Shown one piece after another: positions 7,775 through 17,882 of a DNA stretch of 64,000 bases; within the stretch, counting starts at the first letter, position 1; each line of letters begins with the position of its first letter. This DNA is from Moraxella osloensis (GTDB lineage: Bacteria > Pseudomonadota > Gammaproteobacteria > Pseudomonadales > Moraxellaceae), in assembly GCF_009867135.1 (NCBI RefSeq), contig NZ_CP047226.1:1364001-1428000 (forward strand). The letters run 5' to 3'. The position numbers and the translations under genes were made by a program. Under the pieces are notes generated by a model, which was not told where the DNA came from, did not search any database, and saw nothing but the letters and a program-made list of their open reading frames with translations.

Positions 7775-8908
7775 TTATACTCCTAAAATTTTTAGTAGTC
7801 GCTCATTCACCTTGTGAGCATCAAATTTTTCTTGGGCTATTTTATAACTTTGCTCACCCATTGCTTGAATTTGCTCTGGATTTTCGATGAAATAAATCAT
7901 TTTCTCGGCTAAGGCCTGCGGATTCCACTTTGGCACCAAAAATCCATTAACCCCATCAACCACTGTCTCTCGGCAACCAGGCACATCAGTGGTGATGATG
8001 GCACGCCCGACTGCCATCGCTTCTTGGGTACTGCGTGGCACACCTTCGCGGTAGTATGACGGCAATACAAAAACATGGCTATTAGCTATCCATTCAGCCA
8101 CATTATTAACCCGCCCCGGATATTCTATAATATTCGATTGGACTAATTCATCTAATTGAAATTTTGTCATTGCCCCGTGTGCGTGCTCATCAATACCACC
8201 TAACACTGTGAAAATCGCATTTGGATAGATTTTTTTCACAAGTTTAGCAGCTTCGACAAAATCAAAAATTCCTTTTTCTTTTATCAATCGAGCGATAAAT
8301 AAAAATCTTTTTTGAGATTCCAAACTAATCGGCTGATATGGATATTCTTTTAGATTCAAGCCAATGCCACCCAAAACCTCAATTTTTTTAACACCAATGT
8401 GGTGTGATTTTAATAAATCAATCGGGTCATCTGGGTTAAGAAAGATTACTTTATCTGCCAATGGTAATGCCAGTTTAAATAGAGCGACTTGCACTCGTTG
8501 TATGATTTTGGCTTTTCTTGAGTAGCCTTCTGGTTGCTCGGTAAAAGCAAAGCCTAAGCCTTCTATCATGGCGATTTTTTTGGGCACTTTAGCAAGCTTG
8601 GCAGCGAGTGTGCCATAAATGACAGGTTTAATAAAATAACTAAGGACGATATCGGGCTGAATTTTTTTGATTTTTTTATAAAGACTTATCGTGTTAGATA
8701 AATCTTCATAAGGGTTAAGACCACCACGACTAAGGTCGTAATGGGTAGGGATTGCCCCTAATTGGGCAATTTTAGCAAGCTCCGTTTCGTTACTGTCTGA
8801 GGTAAAGGCATGAACGGTAAAACCTTTATCAATTAAAGATAGGATAAGGTCTTTTCTAAATGTATAAAGGCTAGAGGCGACTGTACCAATAATAATTATG
8901 TTTTTCAT
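7775..8908 (-). CDS. Glycosyltransferase family 4 (PglA-like)
   Basis: 377 residues with the two Rossmann domains of GT-B enzymes: an N-terminal Glyco_trans_4-like domain (IIIIGTVASSLYTFRKDL) and a C-terminal GT1-type domain with the donor-site motif EGVPRSTQEAMAVGRAIITTD. It ends directly at the start of the sugar transferase gene. In related loci, such a gene next to PglC/PglD adds the second sugar (often GalNAc) to the lipid-linked first sugar. Donor and linkage cannot be read from sequence. Confidence 0.85.
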   Translation of the reverse strand: MKNIIIIGTVASSLYTFRKDLILSLIDKGFTVHAFTSDSNETELAKIAQLGAIPTHYDLSRGGLNPYEDLSNTISLYKKIKKIQPDIVLSYFIKPVIYGTLAAKLAKVPKKIAMIEGLGFAFTEQPEGYSRKAKIIQRVQVALFKLALPLADKVIFLNPDDPIDLLKSHHIGVKKIEVLGGIGLNLKEYPYQPISLESQKRFLFIARLIKEKGIFDFVEAAKLVKKIYPNAIFTVLGGIDEHAHGAMTKFQLDELVQSNIIEYPGRVNNVAEWIANSHVFVLPSYYREGVPRSTQEAMAVGRAIITTDVPGCRETVVDGVNGFLVPKWNPQALAEKMIYFIENPEQIQAMGEQSYKIAQEKFDAHKVNERLLKILGV

Positions 8909-10005
8909 AGCTTTTCTGTATTTAATTTAAGCATTCTTCTATAAAGTTTAATATTTTCTTCAACCATTTTTAAAATATGAAAATCCCCAGCTCGCTGTGC
9001 ACATTTTTTTGCAATATAATGATAATAGGTCATGTCTTGAAGTTGTAAAATGTTTGATGCTAGCTGTTTAGCATTACCTTGTTCAAACAATAGCCCATAA
9101 TCTTTAACGATATCCCTGAGCCCTGCCACATCACTTGCTATCAAAGGTTTACCTGCCGCCATACCTTCGACAGCCGCCAAGCCAAACCCTTCCCAATGAG
9201 AAGACTGTACGACAATATCCGCCGTCTTTAACAGCGCCGGTACGTCCATCCTAACGCCAAGGAATTTTACCCTGTGTTGTAAATTCAGTTGGTTGACCAA
9301 TGCTTGACAATCAGCTTTTAGCTCACCATCACCTACTAACAACAGCTTATAATTCTCTGGTAAATCACTTAATGCACGAATCACTGTTTGCTGGTCTTTC
9401 TGCGTTTGAAATCTCGACACCTGAATGATTAGCGTGTCCGTGTCATCAAAAAACATGGATTTTTGGTAGCTCATGGCAGTTGCGAATTTTTCTACATCAA
9501 TGCCATTATAGATGACTTCGACCTTTTGATTTGGTAAATGTAGCTTATCAATTAATACTTGCTTGACTTGTGGCGTAATAGCAGTCACTTTGTCATAATA
9601 TCGATAAATAAATTTATCGACCTGTAAAAAGGCAAGATTATTTAGCCGCCTATTTTCTGTATTATGCTCTGTAAATATCATCTTTTGCTGGTTATTTCCC
9701 AATAACTTAGCCAATGATGTCCAGTATAAGACTGGAAACAAATGACAATGGATAATATCGTAATTTGATTTGAGATATTTTCTAATCTGCCATAATTGAG
9801 CAGGTGAATAGTAACTGTTAATATGGGTATAAAAAATCTGACCTGTAAATTTAGATTTTAGTGATTGCAGAAAGGGTGTATCATCAGAATTTAACAGCAA
9901 CAAGTCTATTTCTACACCATATTCCTTATAAATTGGTAGTGAATCAGCCAATAACTTTTCAGCACCGCCTGTATGCAAGGAATTGATAATATGTAGAACT
10001 TTCAT
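8905..10005 (-). CDS. Glycosyltransferase family 4
   Basis: 366 residues. N-terminal VLHIINSLHTGGAEKLLAD, the classic start of GT4 enzymes; C-terminal donor region SSHWEGFGLAAVEGMAAGKPLIASD with the E-x7-E motif. It overlaps the next gene by 4 bases on each side, which indicates one transcript with coupled translation. It should add one sugar to the lipid-linked capsule repeat on the cytoplasmic side. The substrate is unknown. Confidence 0.85.
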   Translation of the reverse strand: MKVLHIINSLHTGGAEKLLADSLPIYKEYGVEIDLLLLNSDDTPFLQSLKSKFTGQIFYTHINSYYSPAQLWQIRKYLKSNYDIIHCHLFPVLYWTSLAKLLGNNQQKMIFTEHNTENRRLNNLAFLQVDKFIYRYYDKVTAITPQVKQVLIDKLHLPNQKVEVIYNGIDVEKFATAMSYQKSMFFDDTDTLIIQVSRFQTQKDQQTVIRALSDLPENYKLLLVGDGELKADCQALVNQLNLQHRVKFLGVRMDVPALLKTADIVVQSSHWEGFGLAAVEGMAAGKPLIASDVAGLRDIVKDYGLLFEQGNAKQLASNILQLQDMTYYHYIAKKCAQRAGDFHILKMVEENIKLYRRMLKLNTEKL

Positions 10006-10880
10006 GATTTCTCTGTGTTTTTATCTTTGATTATCAATGCTGCTGTGACAGGTAGAGCAATAATGCTCTTAGATAATGGTACTTTTTGCAACTTTTCCCA
10101 AAAAGAGATATCGTCATAAATTGAAAAACGCCAATAATTAGCCACCGATTTTATCTTCTGATAAGCAGGTGTATCATACTGTGCTTCTTCGGCATAATAT
10201 AAACAAGATGCTTTTGGTGAATCTTTTCTTACCTTAAAGATGTTTGCTGTTAAGCCATCTGGAATATATTCAGCTTTGTAGACAATATCAGCAAACCATA
10301 GCATCTTGTATTTTTGGTCAATTCGTTTCCAAACTAAGGCTTCTGGACAAAATCTTTCCCCTTCAAATTGGGGGAATGGATATTGTCTAATCACTTTAGT
10401 CTTATAAACCTCTGCCATATCCCCTGCTATTTTCTTTTTAAAGCGAAAATCAATCGAAGTCATTATCATATCATCATAGGTTTTATTCGTCCCGATATAA
10501 CCACCGCTTATATACCCTTTTCTGCCAGCGAGTCCTGCAATAGATTCATCATCTTTAATGGATTTATATTTTTTTATTATTACTTCAAGGCTCTCTTTTG
10601 GCAATATATCATCACTGTCTACAATAAAAAACAACTCACCTTGAGCCAGCTCTATGCCCTTATTAATAGCGATATGCTTACCTTGATTTTTTTGCTTGTA
10701 ATAGATAATATGGATTTTATTTTCTTGAATAAAATTTTGAATTAATTCTTCAGTGTTATCTACAGAACCATCATCGACTACTATCCATTCAAAATCTTTG
10801 CATGTTTGCCGACAAAGACTATCGTATAATTTATCAATCATATAAGCTCTATTATATGTAGGGGTGAAAACTGTAATCAT
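10002..10880 (-). CDS. Glycosyltransferase family 2
   Basis: 292 residues. GT-A fold signatures: TVFTPTYNRAYMIDKL at the start, WIVVDDGSVDNTEEL near residue 35 and the metal-binding FIVDSDD near residue 87. No membrane anchor is obvious. Overlaps both neighbours by 4 bases. One of five transferases in the cluster; the acceptor and donor are unknown. Confidence 0.85.
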   Translation of the reverse strand: MITVFTPTYNRAYMIDKLYDSLCRQTCKDFEWIVVDDGSVDNTEELIQNFIQENKIHIIYYKQKNQGKHIAINKGIELAQGELFFIVDSDDILPKESLEVIIKKYKSIKDDESIAGLAGRKGYISGGYIGTNKTYDDMIMTSIDFRFKKKIAGDMAEVYKTKVIRQYPFPQFEGERFCPEALVWKRIDQKYKMLWFADIVYKAEYIPDGLTANIFKVRKDSPKASCLYYAEEAQYDTPAYQKIKSVANYWRFSIYDDISFWEKLQKVPLSKSIIALPVTAALIIKDKNTEKS

Positions 10881-11794
10881 AAATCAAATTTATCCTGTAA
10901 AAGAGTTTTAGCTATTAATTTATTCTTATCGCCTGCCCAAGTTAAATTGGAATCTATTACTAACTTAACTCTCTGTCTTTTCGTTTCTGCATCACAATAT
11001 GTAAAATAATCTAGAAAACTTCTTTTAGCACTGTCAGACAACATAGCTCCAAAGTTTTTATAAAAATCTTTCTTCATAGCTAAATGTTTTTTAGAAATGA
11101 CATAACCTACATTATTAAATAAACCACCTAATCTTTTTTTCTCAAAACTTTTTTCACCTGTTACAGCTTGTTGATGCTGACGATATAACATTAATTTTTT
11201 TGAATGGAATTTTACTCTTCCAAAGGAATGAGCAATTAAACTCACTAAGTCATCATGCAAGTGGATATAGCCTTCATAGGATTTCGCCATATCAATTAAA
11301 CATTTGTTTATTATTATTGAACAGCCTTGATACCCTGCATTCAGCATTATAAAGTCATCGAGGGAGTTAGCGTTGGCAGTCGATATACTTTCATTATGTA
11401 TATTGCCTTGCGAGTCCCAAGGATAAGCATCACAATACACTAATGATGGCTTATCTTTATTTTCAAACCTAAGCAATTCTTCATAAAGTTCTTGAATTTT
11501 AGTTTCTAACCATATGTCATCTTGGTCACAAAATATGGCGTAATCTGCTCTACAGTAATTTTTAAGGATGTGTAGAAAGTTATCTCCCGCCCCTCCACAC
11601 TTAATTCCATCTTCTATTAAAGTAATTCGGCTATCTAATTTTTGGAGATTTTTAATAATTTCTAAGGTTTTATCAGTAGAGCCATCATCATGTATCAGCA
11701 AATTCCAGTCTTCATAGGTTTGACAGAGTAAGGAATGTATCTGAGCTTTAATATATTTTTCACCATTATAGGTTGCTAACAGTATATCTATCAT
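10877..11794 (-). CDS. Glycosyltransferase family 2, rhamnosyltransferase-like
   Basis: 305 residues. Starts IDILLATYNGEKYIKAQIHSL with LLIHDDGSTDKT, and has the FCDQDDIWLETKI motif (near residue 90) common in bacterial alpha-rhamnosyl and related GT2 enzymes. Because rmlBDAC is in the same locus, a role in adding L-rhamnose is reasonable, but this is inference. AT-rich relative to the rml genes. Overlaps its neighbours by 4 bases. Confidence 0.82.
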   Translation of the reverse strand: MIDILLATYNGEKYIKAQIHSLLCQTYEDWNLLIHDDGSTDKTLEIIKNLQKLDSRITLIEDGIKCGGAGDNFLHILKNYCRADYAIFCDQDDIWLETKIQELYEELLRFENKDKPSLVYCDAYPWDSQGNIHNESISTANANSLDDFIMLNAGYQGCSIIINKCLIDMAKSYEGYIHLHDDLVSLIAHSFGRVKFHSKKLMLYRQHQQAVTGEKSFEKKRLGGLFNNVGYVISKKHLAMKKDFYKNFGAMLSDSAKRSFLDYFTYCDAETKRQRVKLVIDSNLTWAGDKNKLIAKTLLQDKFDL

Positions 11795-13011
11795 TTAAAT
11801 ACAAACCTTTTATTTCTAAATAAGTAGGCAAAATAGCTAAGTAATATTAGCTGCAATAACAATGATAAATTTGTGAATATATATTCACCAAAAAATTGTA
11901 AAATTAATACACAAAATAAATAAGCATAAACAATTAAAGCCCAAGAATATCTAAGTGCCTTATAATAAAAAAATCCACTCAAATACCCTATTATAAATGA
12001 GAAAATCACTATACCATAATATTTAAAATCAAGCCAAATAGGACCTATAGCAGTATAAACATTGGTCGGGTAAGGTACATCAATATAACCTTCATAAGTA
12101 ATATCATCTAAATAGATTTTTTCATCTCGCTTTGATAATCCAATTTTTTGACTAATATTATTAAGTAAAACTAAAGTATTCTGTCCTGTTTGGTACGAGG
12201 TCATATCACTATTTACAATTTTATCGAGAGCAGGCACTCCTCCTAACAGATAAGTGTAAAATACAATTGAACTATCAGCTCTATTAATACTTTTATTATC
12301 TCTAAGTGTCTGAATACCAGCCATGAGTAAAAACGCTAAGAAAATATATTTTATAACCTTAAGATTTGGCGTTAAACGTTTATTTTTAATTAAATAAATA
12401 ATTATACTAGGTATAATTAGGAATAAAAACGCAGATTTCGAAACTGTAATAAAAGCTAATAACAAATTAATAATTATAAGTATGATAAATCTTCTTTTTT
12501 TAGAATTTTTTCTTAAAAGGATTAACTCAATACAGTAAGCTATGTATGCAAATGTAAATGTATAGGCAAAGATGCCTAAACTTATATCAGTTTCTACCAA
12601 ACCTGTATTAGCCATTCTTAGGCTATAAAAAAAATCGCCTCCTATTATTTGGATCTGTTTATAAGTAATATAAACTGTTGGTAAAAAACCAATAACTGCT
12701 ATTGCATAATATAAATTATAGATTTGTCTGCTAAATCCAGTCAAAGTATCTAATTGCTCATTAGAATATTTTTTTATATTTACTATAGTTCTACTAGTAT
12801 AAACGCCAAAAATTAAAAAAATGTTCCATAATATAATTATATATAATATTTTTCCTGAAAGATGATACAAGCCGTGAGGAAGTGTTTGATAGAAAAGTAA
12901 TATACCACCCCAACTACATGGTGAAATAAATTCTGGCGATATCAAGCTTTTAGAAGATAGACAACCAAATATAGCTAGGGAAAATAGAATAGTTATAGTT
13001 AATATAAGCAT
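11791..13011 (-). CDS. wzy: Wzy-like capsule repeat-unit polymerase
   Basis: 406 residues, strongly hydrophobic, with about ten or more predicted membrane segments and a large soluble loop around residues 230-310 (ADSSIVFYTYLLGGVPALDKI). This is the usual shape of Wzy/O-antigen polymerases, which share little sequence. The gene is very AT-rich, as wzy genes often are. It lies in the transferase block with wzx next but one. Wzy joins lipid-linked repeats on the periplasmic face. Function rests on topology and context. Confidence 0.78.
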   Translation of the reverse strand: MLILTITILFSLAIFGCLSSKSLISPEFISPCSWGGILLFYQTLPHGLYHLSGKILYIIILWNIFLIFGVYTSRTIVNIKKYSNEQLDTLTGFSRQIYNLYYAIAVIGFLPTVYITYKQIQIIGGDFFYSLRMANTGLVETDISLGIFAYTFTFAYIAYCIELILLRKNSKKRRFIILIIINLLLAFITVSKSAFLFLIIPSIIIYLIKNKRLTPNLKVIKYIFLAFLLMAGIQTLRDNKSINRADSSIVFYTYLLGGVPALDKIVNSDMTSYQTGQNTLVLLNNISQKIGLSKRDEKIYLDDITYEGYIDVPYPTNVYTAIGPIWLDFKYYGIVIFSFIIGYLSGFFYYKALRYSWALIVYAYLFCVLILQFFGEYIFTNLSLLLQLILLSYFAYLFRNKRFVFK

Positions 13012-13992
13012 TTATCTTTTAAATTCAATTAGTCTATTTTTAATGGAAATTAATATTTTCAACAGCAATATTTGGTTATTTGCAGCTAGCCAAGCTAGCC
13101 ATTTCATATTTGAAGGTAACGTTTTATATTTAAAAATGTCTTCATGTGTTTCTTCAAATATATTACACCATTTATCAATATTTCTAATTTTATTATTATA
13201 CAAATAGTCACTTTTTGCCATAAATTTTAAAAAGGATATCACAAGGGAATAATCTCCACTTTTATCCAAGAAAAACTTTTCCAGTTGCCTTGCACATGCA
13301 ATTTGTTGCTGGATATTAGATTCTTTTGGAACAGAAACGATTGAGGATTGATTTTGCTTATTGTAATTGTAATATAATTTATCTTGTAAGAATGCGACAG
13401 AATTACAGTAATATCTTAATCTTGTCATTATCCCAAGATCTTCCCACATATTAATATCTTGGTAAAAGTAAATCCTATTATCTAAATATAATTTTCTATT
13501 AACTATTTTATTACATAAAGATGAATATAATAAATCAAAGTTTAAGCTATGTAAATTAAGAAAATCACTTGTATTGTTATTAAAATTAACTTTTTTCTCA
13601 CTATTGTTATATATAAACTTAAAATTACAACATACAATATCCGCATCTTCCTTTTCAGCTAGTAAATACATACGCTCATATAATTCCTTATCTACCCAAT
13701 CGTCACTATCACAATTAATTATATACTTTCCTTGAGCATATTTTAGTCCAGTTGCTCTGGAAGCAGCTGAACCAAGATTTTTATCATGATTTATTACTTT
13801 AATTTTATTGGCTAAATTACTATAACGACGTATTACTGAATTTAATACTTCTATTGAACTATCTCTAGTTTTATCATTTACAAAAATATATTCAACGTCC
13901 TCAAGAGTTTGTTCAAAAAGAGAAATAGCACATCTTTCAATGTATTTTTCTACTCCATAAACTGGTACTATTACTGATAATTTAATACTCAT
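13012..13992 (-). CDS. Glycosyltransferase family 2
   Basis: 326 residues. GT-A signatures KLSVIVPVYGVEKYIERCAISL, YIFVNDKTRDSS near residue 35 and INCDSDDWVDKE near residue 90. The C-terminal third is Lys/Tyr/Asn-rich and unassigned. AT-rich like wzx and wzy, consistent with horizontal acquisition of the serotype-specific core. It directly abuts wzy and overlaps wzx by 4 bases. Confidence 0.83.
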   Translation of the reverse strand: MSIKLSVIVPVYGVEKYIERCAISLFEQTLEDVEYIFVNDKTRDSSIEVLNSVIRRYSNLANKIKVINHDKNLGSAASRATGLKYAQGKYIINCDSDDWVDKELYERMYLLAEKEDADIVCCNFKFIYNNSEKKVNFNNNTSDFLNLHSLNFDLLYSSLCNKIVNRKLYLDNRIYFYQDINMWEDLGIMTRLRYYCNSVAFLQDKLYYNYNKQNQSSIVSVPKESNIQQQIACARQLEKFFLDKSGDYSLVISFLKFMAKSDYLYNNKIRNIDKWCNIFEETHEDIFKYKTLPSNMKWLAWLAANNQILLLKILISIKNRLIEFKR

Positions 13993-15245
13993 ATTAAACC
14001 TTCTTTATGCGCTATCCACTTACAATACAATATTTCACAAAACCCTGATAATATAATAGCTAACCCCAAAACTAGTACATCCTTTTTTAAAAGAAGTCCT
14101 ACTAGACTAAAAAACAAACAACTCAGTAAAGCCACTGCTTGATTCTGCGTTGCAAAGAAATACTTATTTTTAGGTACAAAAATAAAATTAATATATGCAC
14201 CTACTACCAACCAAATCATTACAGTAAAACTTAGAATAACAGCAAGCGGATAAGCTGCAACCATGTCTTTCCCACCTAATATTAGAATTACATACTTGCC
14301 CAATGCTAGTACAAATAAAACAACTGATAATGAAATAAAGTACTCTAATCTAATTATTTGTTTGACCTTTTTAGAGCTTATCGAGTTAATCAATTTTGGA
14401 AAAATCGCTGCATTTACACTCATAAGCAGAGTTTTTGGGATAGCAACGATTTTATTTGCTAAATCATAAATAGCAACTTCCTTCATACCAAAATAGCTTC
14501 CAATAATTAAAGTGATACTTTGTTCTTTGATAACGCCTGCTGAATTACTAAGAAAAAAAGGAATTGATTCCTTAAACCAATTATATAATTCAGACAGTGG
14601 ACTTAGATGAATCACAACTCTAAATTTAACTCTAACAATATAAAATGCAATTAAAGAACCAATTATACTGCTTGCGGATACAATAAAAGCATATAGTTCA
14701 AGTTGTTCCCTACTCTTTATTAAGAAGAAAATAAAAGGTAAACTTAATACTTTAAGTGTAAGTTGTATGCAAGTGACTATTTTCATTTTCTGAATAGCTT
14801 GAAAAAACCATTGAGGAAATATCACATAAAATAAGGTTTGAGAAAAACAAATAATAAATAGAGTAAAATTTCTATTGACAAAATCAAAAAACACGGGAAG
14901 AATAAATACTATTAATAAACTTATTAAAAATAATAAAATTTTAGCAGTAAAAATGTTTGAGACAACTTTTTCTATGGAAGAGTGATTATTTAGATTTTGT
15001 GCAATAAATTTGGTTGCAGGTAAATCAAATCCAAAATTAATAAAAAATATAAAATACGTAATTATAGAAGTAGTGAAAACGAATTTTCCATAATATTCAA
15101 TGCCTAGAACTCTTATTAAATAAGGATATATTAATAAGTAAAAGAAAGAATTTAGAACTTGTAAAATTGTCATAAAAAAATAATTTTCGATGACAGACTT
15201 ATTATTTAAGATTACTACTCTATACTTATCAATAAATTTAAACAT
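13989..15245 (-). CDS. wzx: Wzx flippase (MOP-family polysaccharide exporter)
   Basis: 418 residues, about twelve predicted membrane segments, with the polysaccharide-synthesis motif at the start (NYFFMTILQVLNSFFYLLIYPYLIRVLGIEYYGKFVF) in pieces. This pattern of an early Y-x-Y-L-x-R-x-L-G element is typical for Wzx. It would move the undecaprenyl-linked repeat across the inner membrane for Wzy. First gene of the AT-rich core; 224 bases of non-coding AT-rich DNA separate it from rmlC. Confidence 0.87.
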   Translation of the reverse strand: MFKFIDKYRVVILNNKSVIENYFFMTILQVLNSFFYLLIYPYLIRVLGIEYYGKFVFTTSIITYFIFFINFGFDLPATKFIAQNLNNHSSIEKVVSNIFTAKILLFLISLLIVFILPVFFDFVNRNFTLFIICFSQTLFYVIFPQWFFQAIQKMKIVTCIQLTLKVLSLPFIFFLIKSREQLELYAFIVSASSIIGSLIAFYIVRVKFRVVIHLSPLSELYNWFKESIPFFLSNSAGVIKEQSITLIIGSYFGMKEVAIYDLANKIVAIPKTLLMSVNAAIFPKLINSISSKKVKQIIRLEYFISLSVVLFVLALGKYVILILGGKDMVAAYPLAVILSFTVMIWLVVGAYINFIFVPKNKYFFATQNQAVALLSCLFFSLVGLLLKKDVLVLGLAIILSGFCEILYCKWIAHKEGLI

Positions 15246-15469
15246 ATTATCATCTTAAAAAAGATAAGACCTTATATATAATATAGTAAATATCATAACT
15301 AATAACACAAAATTTAGTACAAAATCATAATGCAAAGTTTAAATTAAATAATGTTAAACCTTTATTTAAAAACTAAACACTAAATTATGTGATTACTGAG
15401 AATAAAATAGCATTACTGACATAATATTAAGCCTTCTTAGGACATCTAAATATGATAACTTCATAAATT
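15246..15469. other. AT-rich non-coding gap between rmlC and wzx
   Basis: 224 bases, the longest gap inside the capsule operon. There is no convincing ORF, terminator or repeat. It marks the junction between the conserved rml block and the low-GC serotype core and may hold an internal promoter for the core on the minus strand; I see several AT-rich candidate -10 boxes but no clear -35 pair. Confidence 0.5.
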
Positions 15470-16027
15470 CTACCAACTAAATTCAAAGCTCTTGGCCATC
15501 TGATCTTTATAAGAAATTTGAATTAAATTTAAATCTTCAATTAACCATTCTATATTTAGTTTTCTATCATCCCACACGATCGCCCTTTCACAATCTTTGG
15601 CATAATAATCTGTGGTTTTATACAAAAACTGGGTATTATCTTCTAGTGCCACAAACCCATGAGCAAACCCTTCCGGTATCCAAAATTGTTTATAGTTGTC
15701 ACCACTAAGTTCCACCCCTACCCACTGTCCATAGGTCGGTGAGTCTTTACGAATATCTACGGCAACATCCCATGCTTTACCTTGAACCACGCGTACAAGT
15801 TTGCCTTGTGGATGGGGTGGGACTTGGAAATGCAGCCCACGTAACACGCCTTTTTTTGACATTGAGTGATTATCTTGTACAAATTTTGGCACGGGTAAAC
15901 CACGCTCTGTCAAAGCTTCGGCAAATTTTTGCTCATTAAAACTTTCCATAAACCAGCCACGTTCATCGCTGAATACTTTGGGTTCAATGATCAATAAGCC
16001 ATGGATTTTGGTTTCGATAATATTCAT
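15470..16027 (-). CDS. rfbC: dTDP-4-dehydrorhamnose 3,5-epimerase
   Basis: 185 residues, normal RmlC length. Landmarks: GLLIIEPKVFSDERGWFMESFN, FVQDNHSMSKKGVLRGLHFQ in which the His is the catalytic base region, VRVVQGKAWDVAVDIR, and WIPEGFAHGF. It epimerises C3 and C5 of dTDP-4-keto-6-deoxyglucose, the third step to dTDP-L-rhamnose. Last of four consecutive rml genes. Confidence 0.95.
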   Translation of the reverse strand: MNIIETKIHGLLIIEPKVFSDERGWFMESFNEQKFAEALTERGLPVPKFVQDNHSMSKKGVLRGLHFQVPPHPQGKLVRVVQGKAWDVAVDIRKDSPTYGQWVGVELSGDNYKQFWIPEGFAHGFVALEDNTQFLYKTTDYYAKDCERAIVWDDRKLNIEWLIEDLNLIQISYKDQMAKSFEFSW

Positions 16028-16035
16028 TGCTATCT

Positions 16036-16932
16036 CTAATTTTTTGTAGATTTTTCTTGATACAGCTTTAGCAAATATTGCCCGTATCCCGTTTTTTTGA
16101 AAAATTCACCACGCTCTTTGAGCTGCTCTACAGTAATCCAACCATTATTAAAGGCGATTTCTTCAAGACAAGCTACCTTAAGACCTTGGCGATGTTCAAT
16201 GGTTTGCACAAACTGGCTAGCTTCAATCAAAGAATCATGTGTGCCTGTATCGAGCCAAGCAAAGCCGCGACCTAACAGCTCAACATTAAGCCCACCTTGC
16301 TGTAAATACACATTATTAACATCGGTGATTTCTAACTCACCACGGTGTGAAGGCTTGATATTTTTGGCGATCTCAACTACTTGGTTATCATAGAAGTACA
16401 GTCCTGTTACCGCATAATTGGACTTAGGCTTTTCAGGTTTTTCTTCAATGCTTAACGCTTTACCTGAGTTATCAAATTCCACCACGCCAAAGCGTTCTGG
16501 GTCATTGACATAATAACCAAAAACCGTTGCGCCTGCTTGTTGCGCACTCGCACGTTTTAACTTTTCACTAAAACCTTGACCATAATAGATATTATCACCC
16601 AAAATTAAACACACATCATCATCGCCGATAAACTCTTCACCCAAAATAAAGGCTTGTGCCAATCCATCAGGCGAGGGTTGTATTTTGTAGGATAATTTAA
16701 CCCCAATTTCTTTGCCATCACCCAGTAATTTTTCAAAATTTGGTAAATCTTCGGGCGTTGAAATGATTAAGATATCATTGATACCTGCAAGCATTAACAC
16801 AGATAATGGATAATAAATCATCGGTTTGTCATAGATTGGCAATAATTGCTTCGACGTACCCATGGTTATCGGGTAAAGACGAGTGCCTGAACCCCCTGCC
16901 AAAATAATACCTTTGCGATTTTTTTGGGTCAT
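16036..16932 (-). CDS. rfbA: Glucose-1-phosphate thymidylyltransferase
   Basis: 298 residues. Nucleotide-binding signature [16 protein letters not shown] at residues 8-23, then [31 protein letters not shown] and the C-terminal [13 protein letters not shown]. Makes dTDP-glucose from dTTP and glucose-1-phosphate; first step of the rhamnose pathway. Three bases separate it from rfbD, and 8 from rfbC. Confidence 0.95.
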   Translation of the reverse strand: MTQKNRKGIILAGGSGTRLYPITMGTSKQLLPIYDKPMIYYPLSVLMLAGINDILIISTPEDLPNFEKLLGDGKEIGVKLSYKIQPSPDGLAQAFILGEEFIGDDDVCLILGDNIYYGQGFSEKLKRASAQQAGATVFGYYVNDPERFGVVEFDNSGKALSIEEKPEKPKSNYAVTGLYFYDNQVVEIAKNIKPSHRGELEITDVNNVYLQQGGLNVELLGRGFAWLDTGTHDSLIEASQFVQTIEHRQGLKVACLEEIAFNNGWITVEQLKERGEFFKKTGYGQYLLKLYQEKSTKN

Positions 16933-16935
16933 GTG

Positions 16936-17856
16936 CTATTCCTTATTTAATAATTCTGCAACGGTATATGCTACACCCTGCTTCCAATCTGGTAATTGTA
17001 GCTCAAAATTCAACTGGATTTTTTCATTATTAAGTCTTGAATTTAAAGGCCGTTTGGCAGGCGTGGGATAGTTACTGGTTAAAATGGGTTCTACATGTTG
17101 AATCATCAGTTTTTCGCCTTGCTGCTCTGCCAAGTTAAAAATCAATTCGGCATAGTCATACCAGGTCGTTACCCCTGTCGGCACAAGATGGTAATGACCC
17201 CATAAGCTCGCCTTGGCTGATTCATCTTTTAATAGATAATAGCGCAGCGCTTGTGCCGTCACATCAGCAATAAGTTCAGCAGAAGTAGGTACGCCATGCT
17301 GGTCATTGATGATTGTTAGATGCTCTTTGGTTGCGGCTAAACCCAGCATGGTTTTGATAAAGTTCTTGCCGCGACTGGCATAAACCCATGAGGTGCGAAA
17401 ATTTAAAAACTTCACACCGGTTTTTTCAATGGCAATTTCGCCATCTCTTTTTGCTTGACCATAGCTATTGACTGGTGCGGTGCTATTATCTTCTTGCCAC
17501 GGTGCATCACCTGTGCCGTCAAATACATAATCGGTTGAATAATGGACCAGCAAAGCATTAATATCTTTACATTGTTCAGCCAAATTTTTAACCGCTAAAT
17601 GATTGATTAAGTCATTTTGCAGCTGCTCACTTTCCGCTTTATCGACAGCGGTATAAGCCGCCGCATTGATAACAATATTGGGCTGTATGCGGATAATTGT
17701 TTGATTGATTTGCTCAAAATTACTGACATCGCCACAATCACCTTGGTCATTGGTATGACGGTCTAATGCAATCATCTCACCCAATGGCTGTAAAGCACGC
17801 TGTAGCTCCCACCCAACCTGACCATTTTTGCCTAATAATAAGATTTTCATCTTCAC
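16936..17856 (-). CDS. rfbD: dTDP-4-dehydrorhamnose reductase
   Basis: 306 residues. N-terminal NADPH-binding LLLGKNGQVGWELQ, NAAAYTAVDKAES, catalytic Tyr-Lys in SYGQAKRDGE, and TSWVYASRGKNF. Final step to dTDP-L-rhamnose. The start MKMK has two candidate ATGs two codons apart; the upstream one is used here. Confidence 0.94.
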   Translation of the reverse strand: MKMKILLLGKNGQVGWELQRALQPLGEMIALDRHTNDQGDCGDVSNFEQINQTIIRIQPNIVINAAAYTAVDKAESEQLQNDLINHLAVKNLAEQCKDINALLVHYSTDYVFDGTGDAPWQEDNSTAPVNSYGQAKRDGEIAIEKTGVKFLNFRTSWVYASRGKNFIKTMLGLAATKEHLTIINDQHGVPTSAELIADVTAQALRYYLLKDESAKASLWGHYHLVPTGVTTWYDYAELIFNLAEQQGEKLMIQHVEPILTSNYPTPAKRPLNSRLNNEKIQLNFELQLPDWKQGVAYTVAELLNKE

Positions 17857-17882
17857 TATCCTTTATATTGAATTTAATCTTA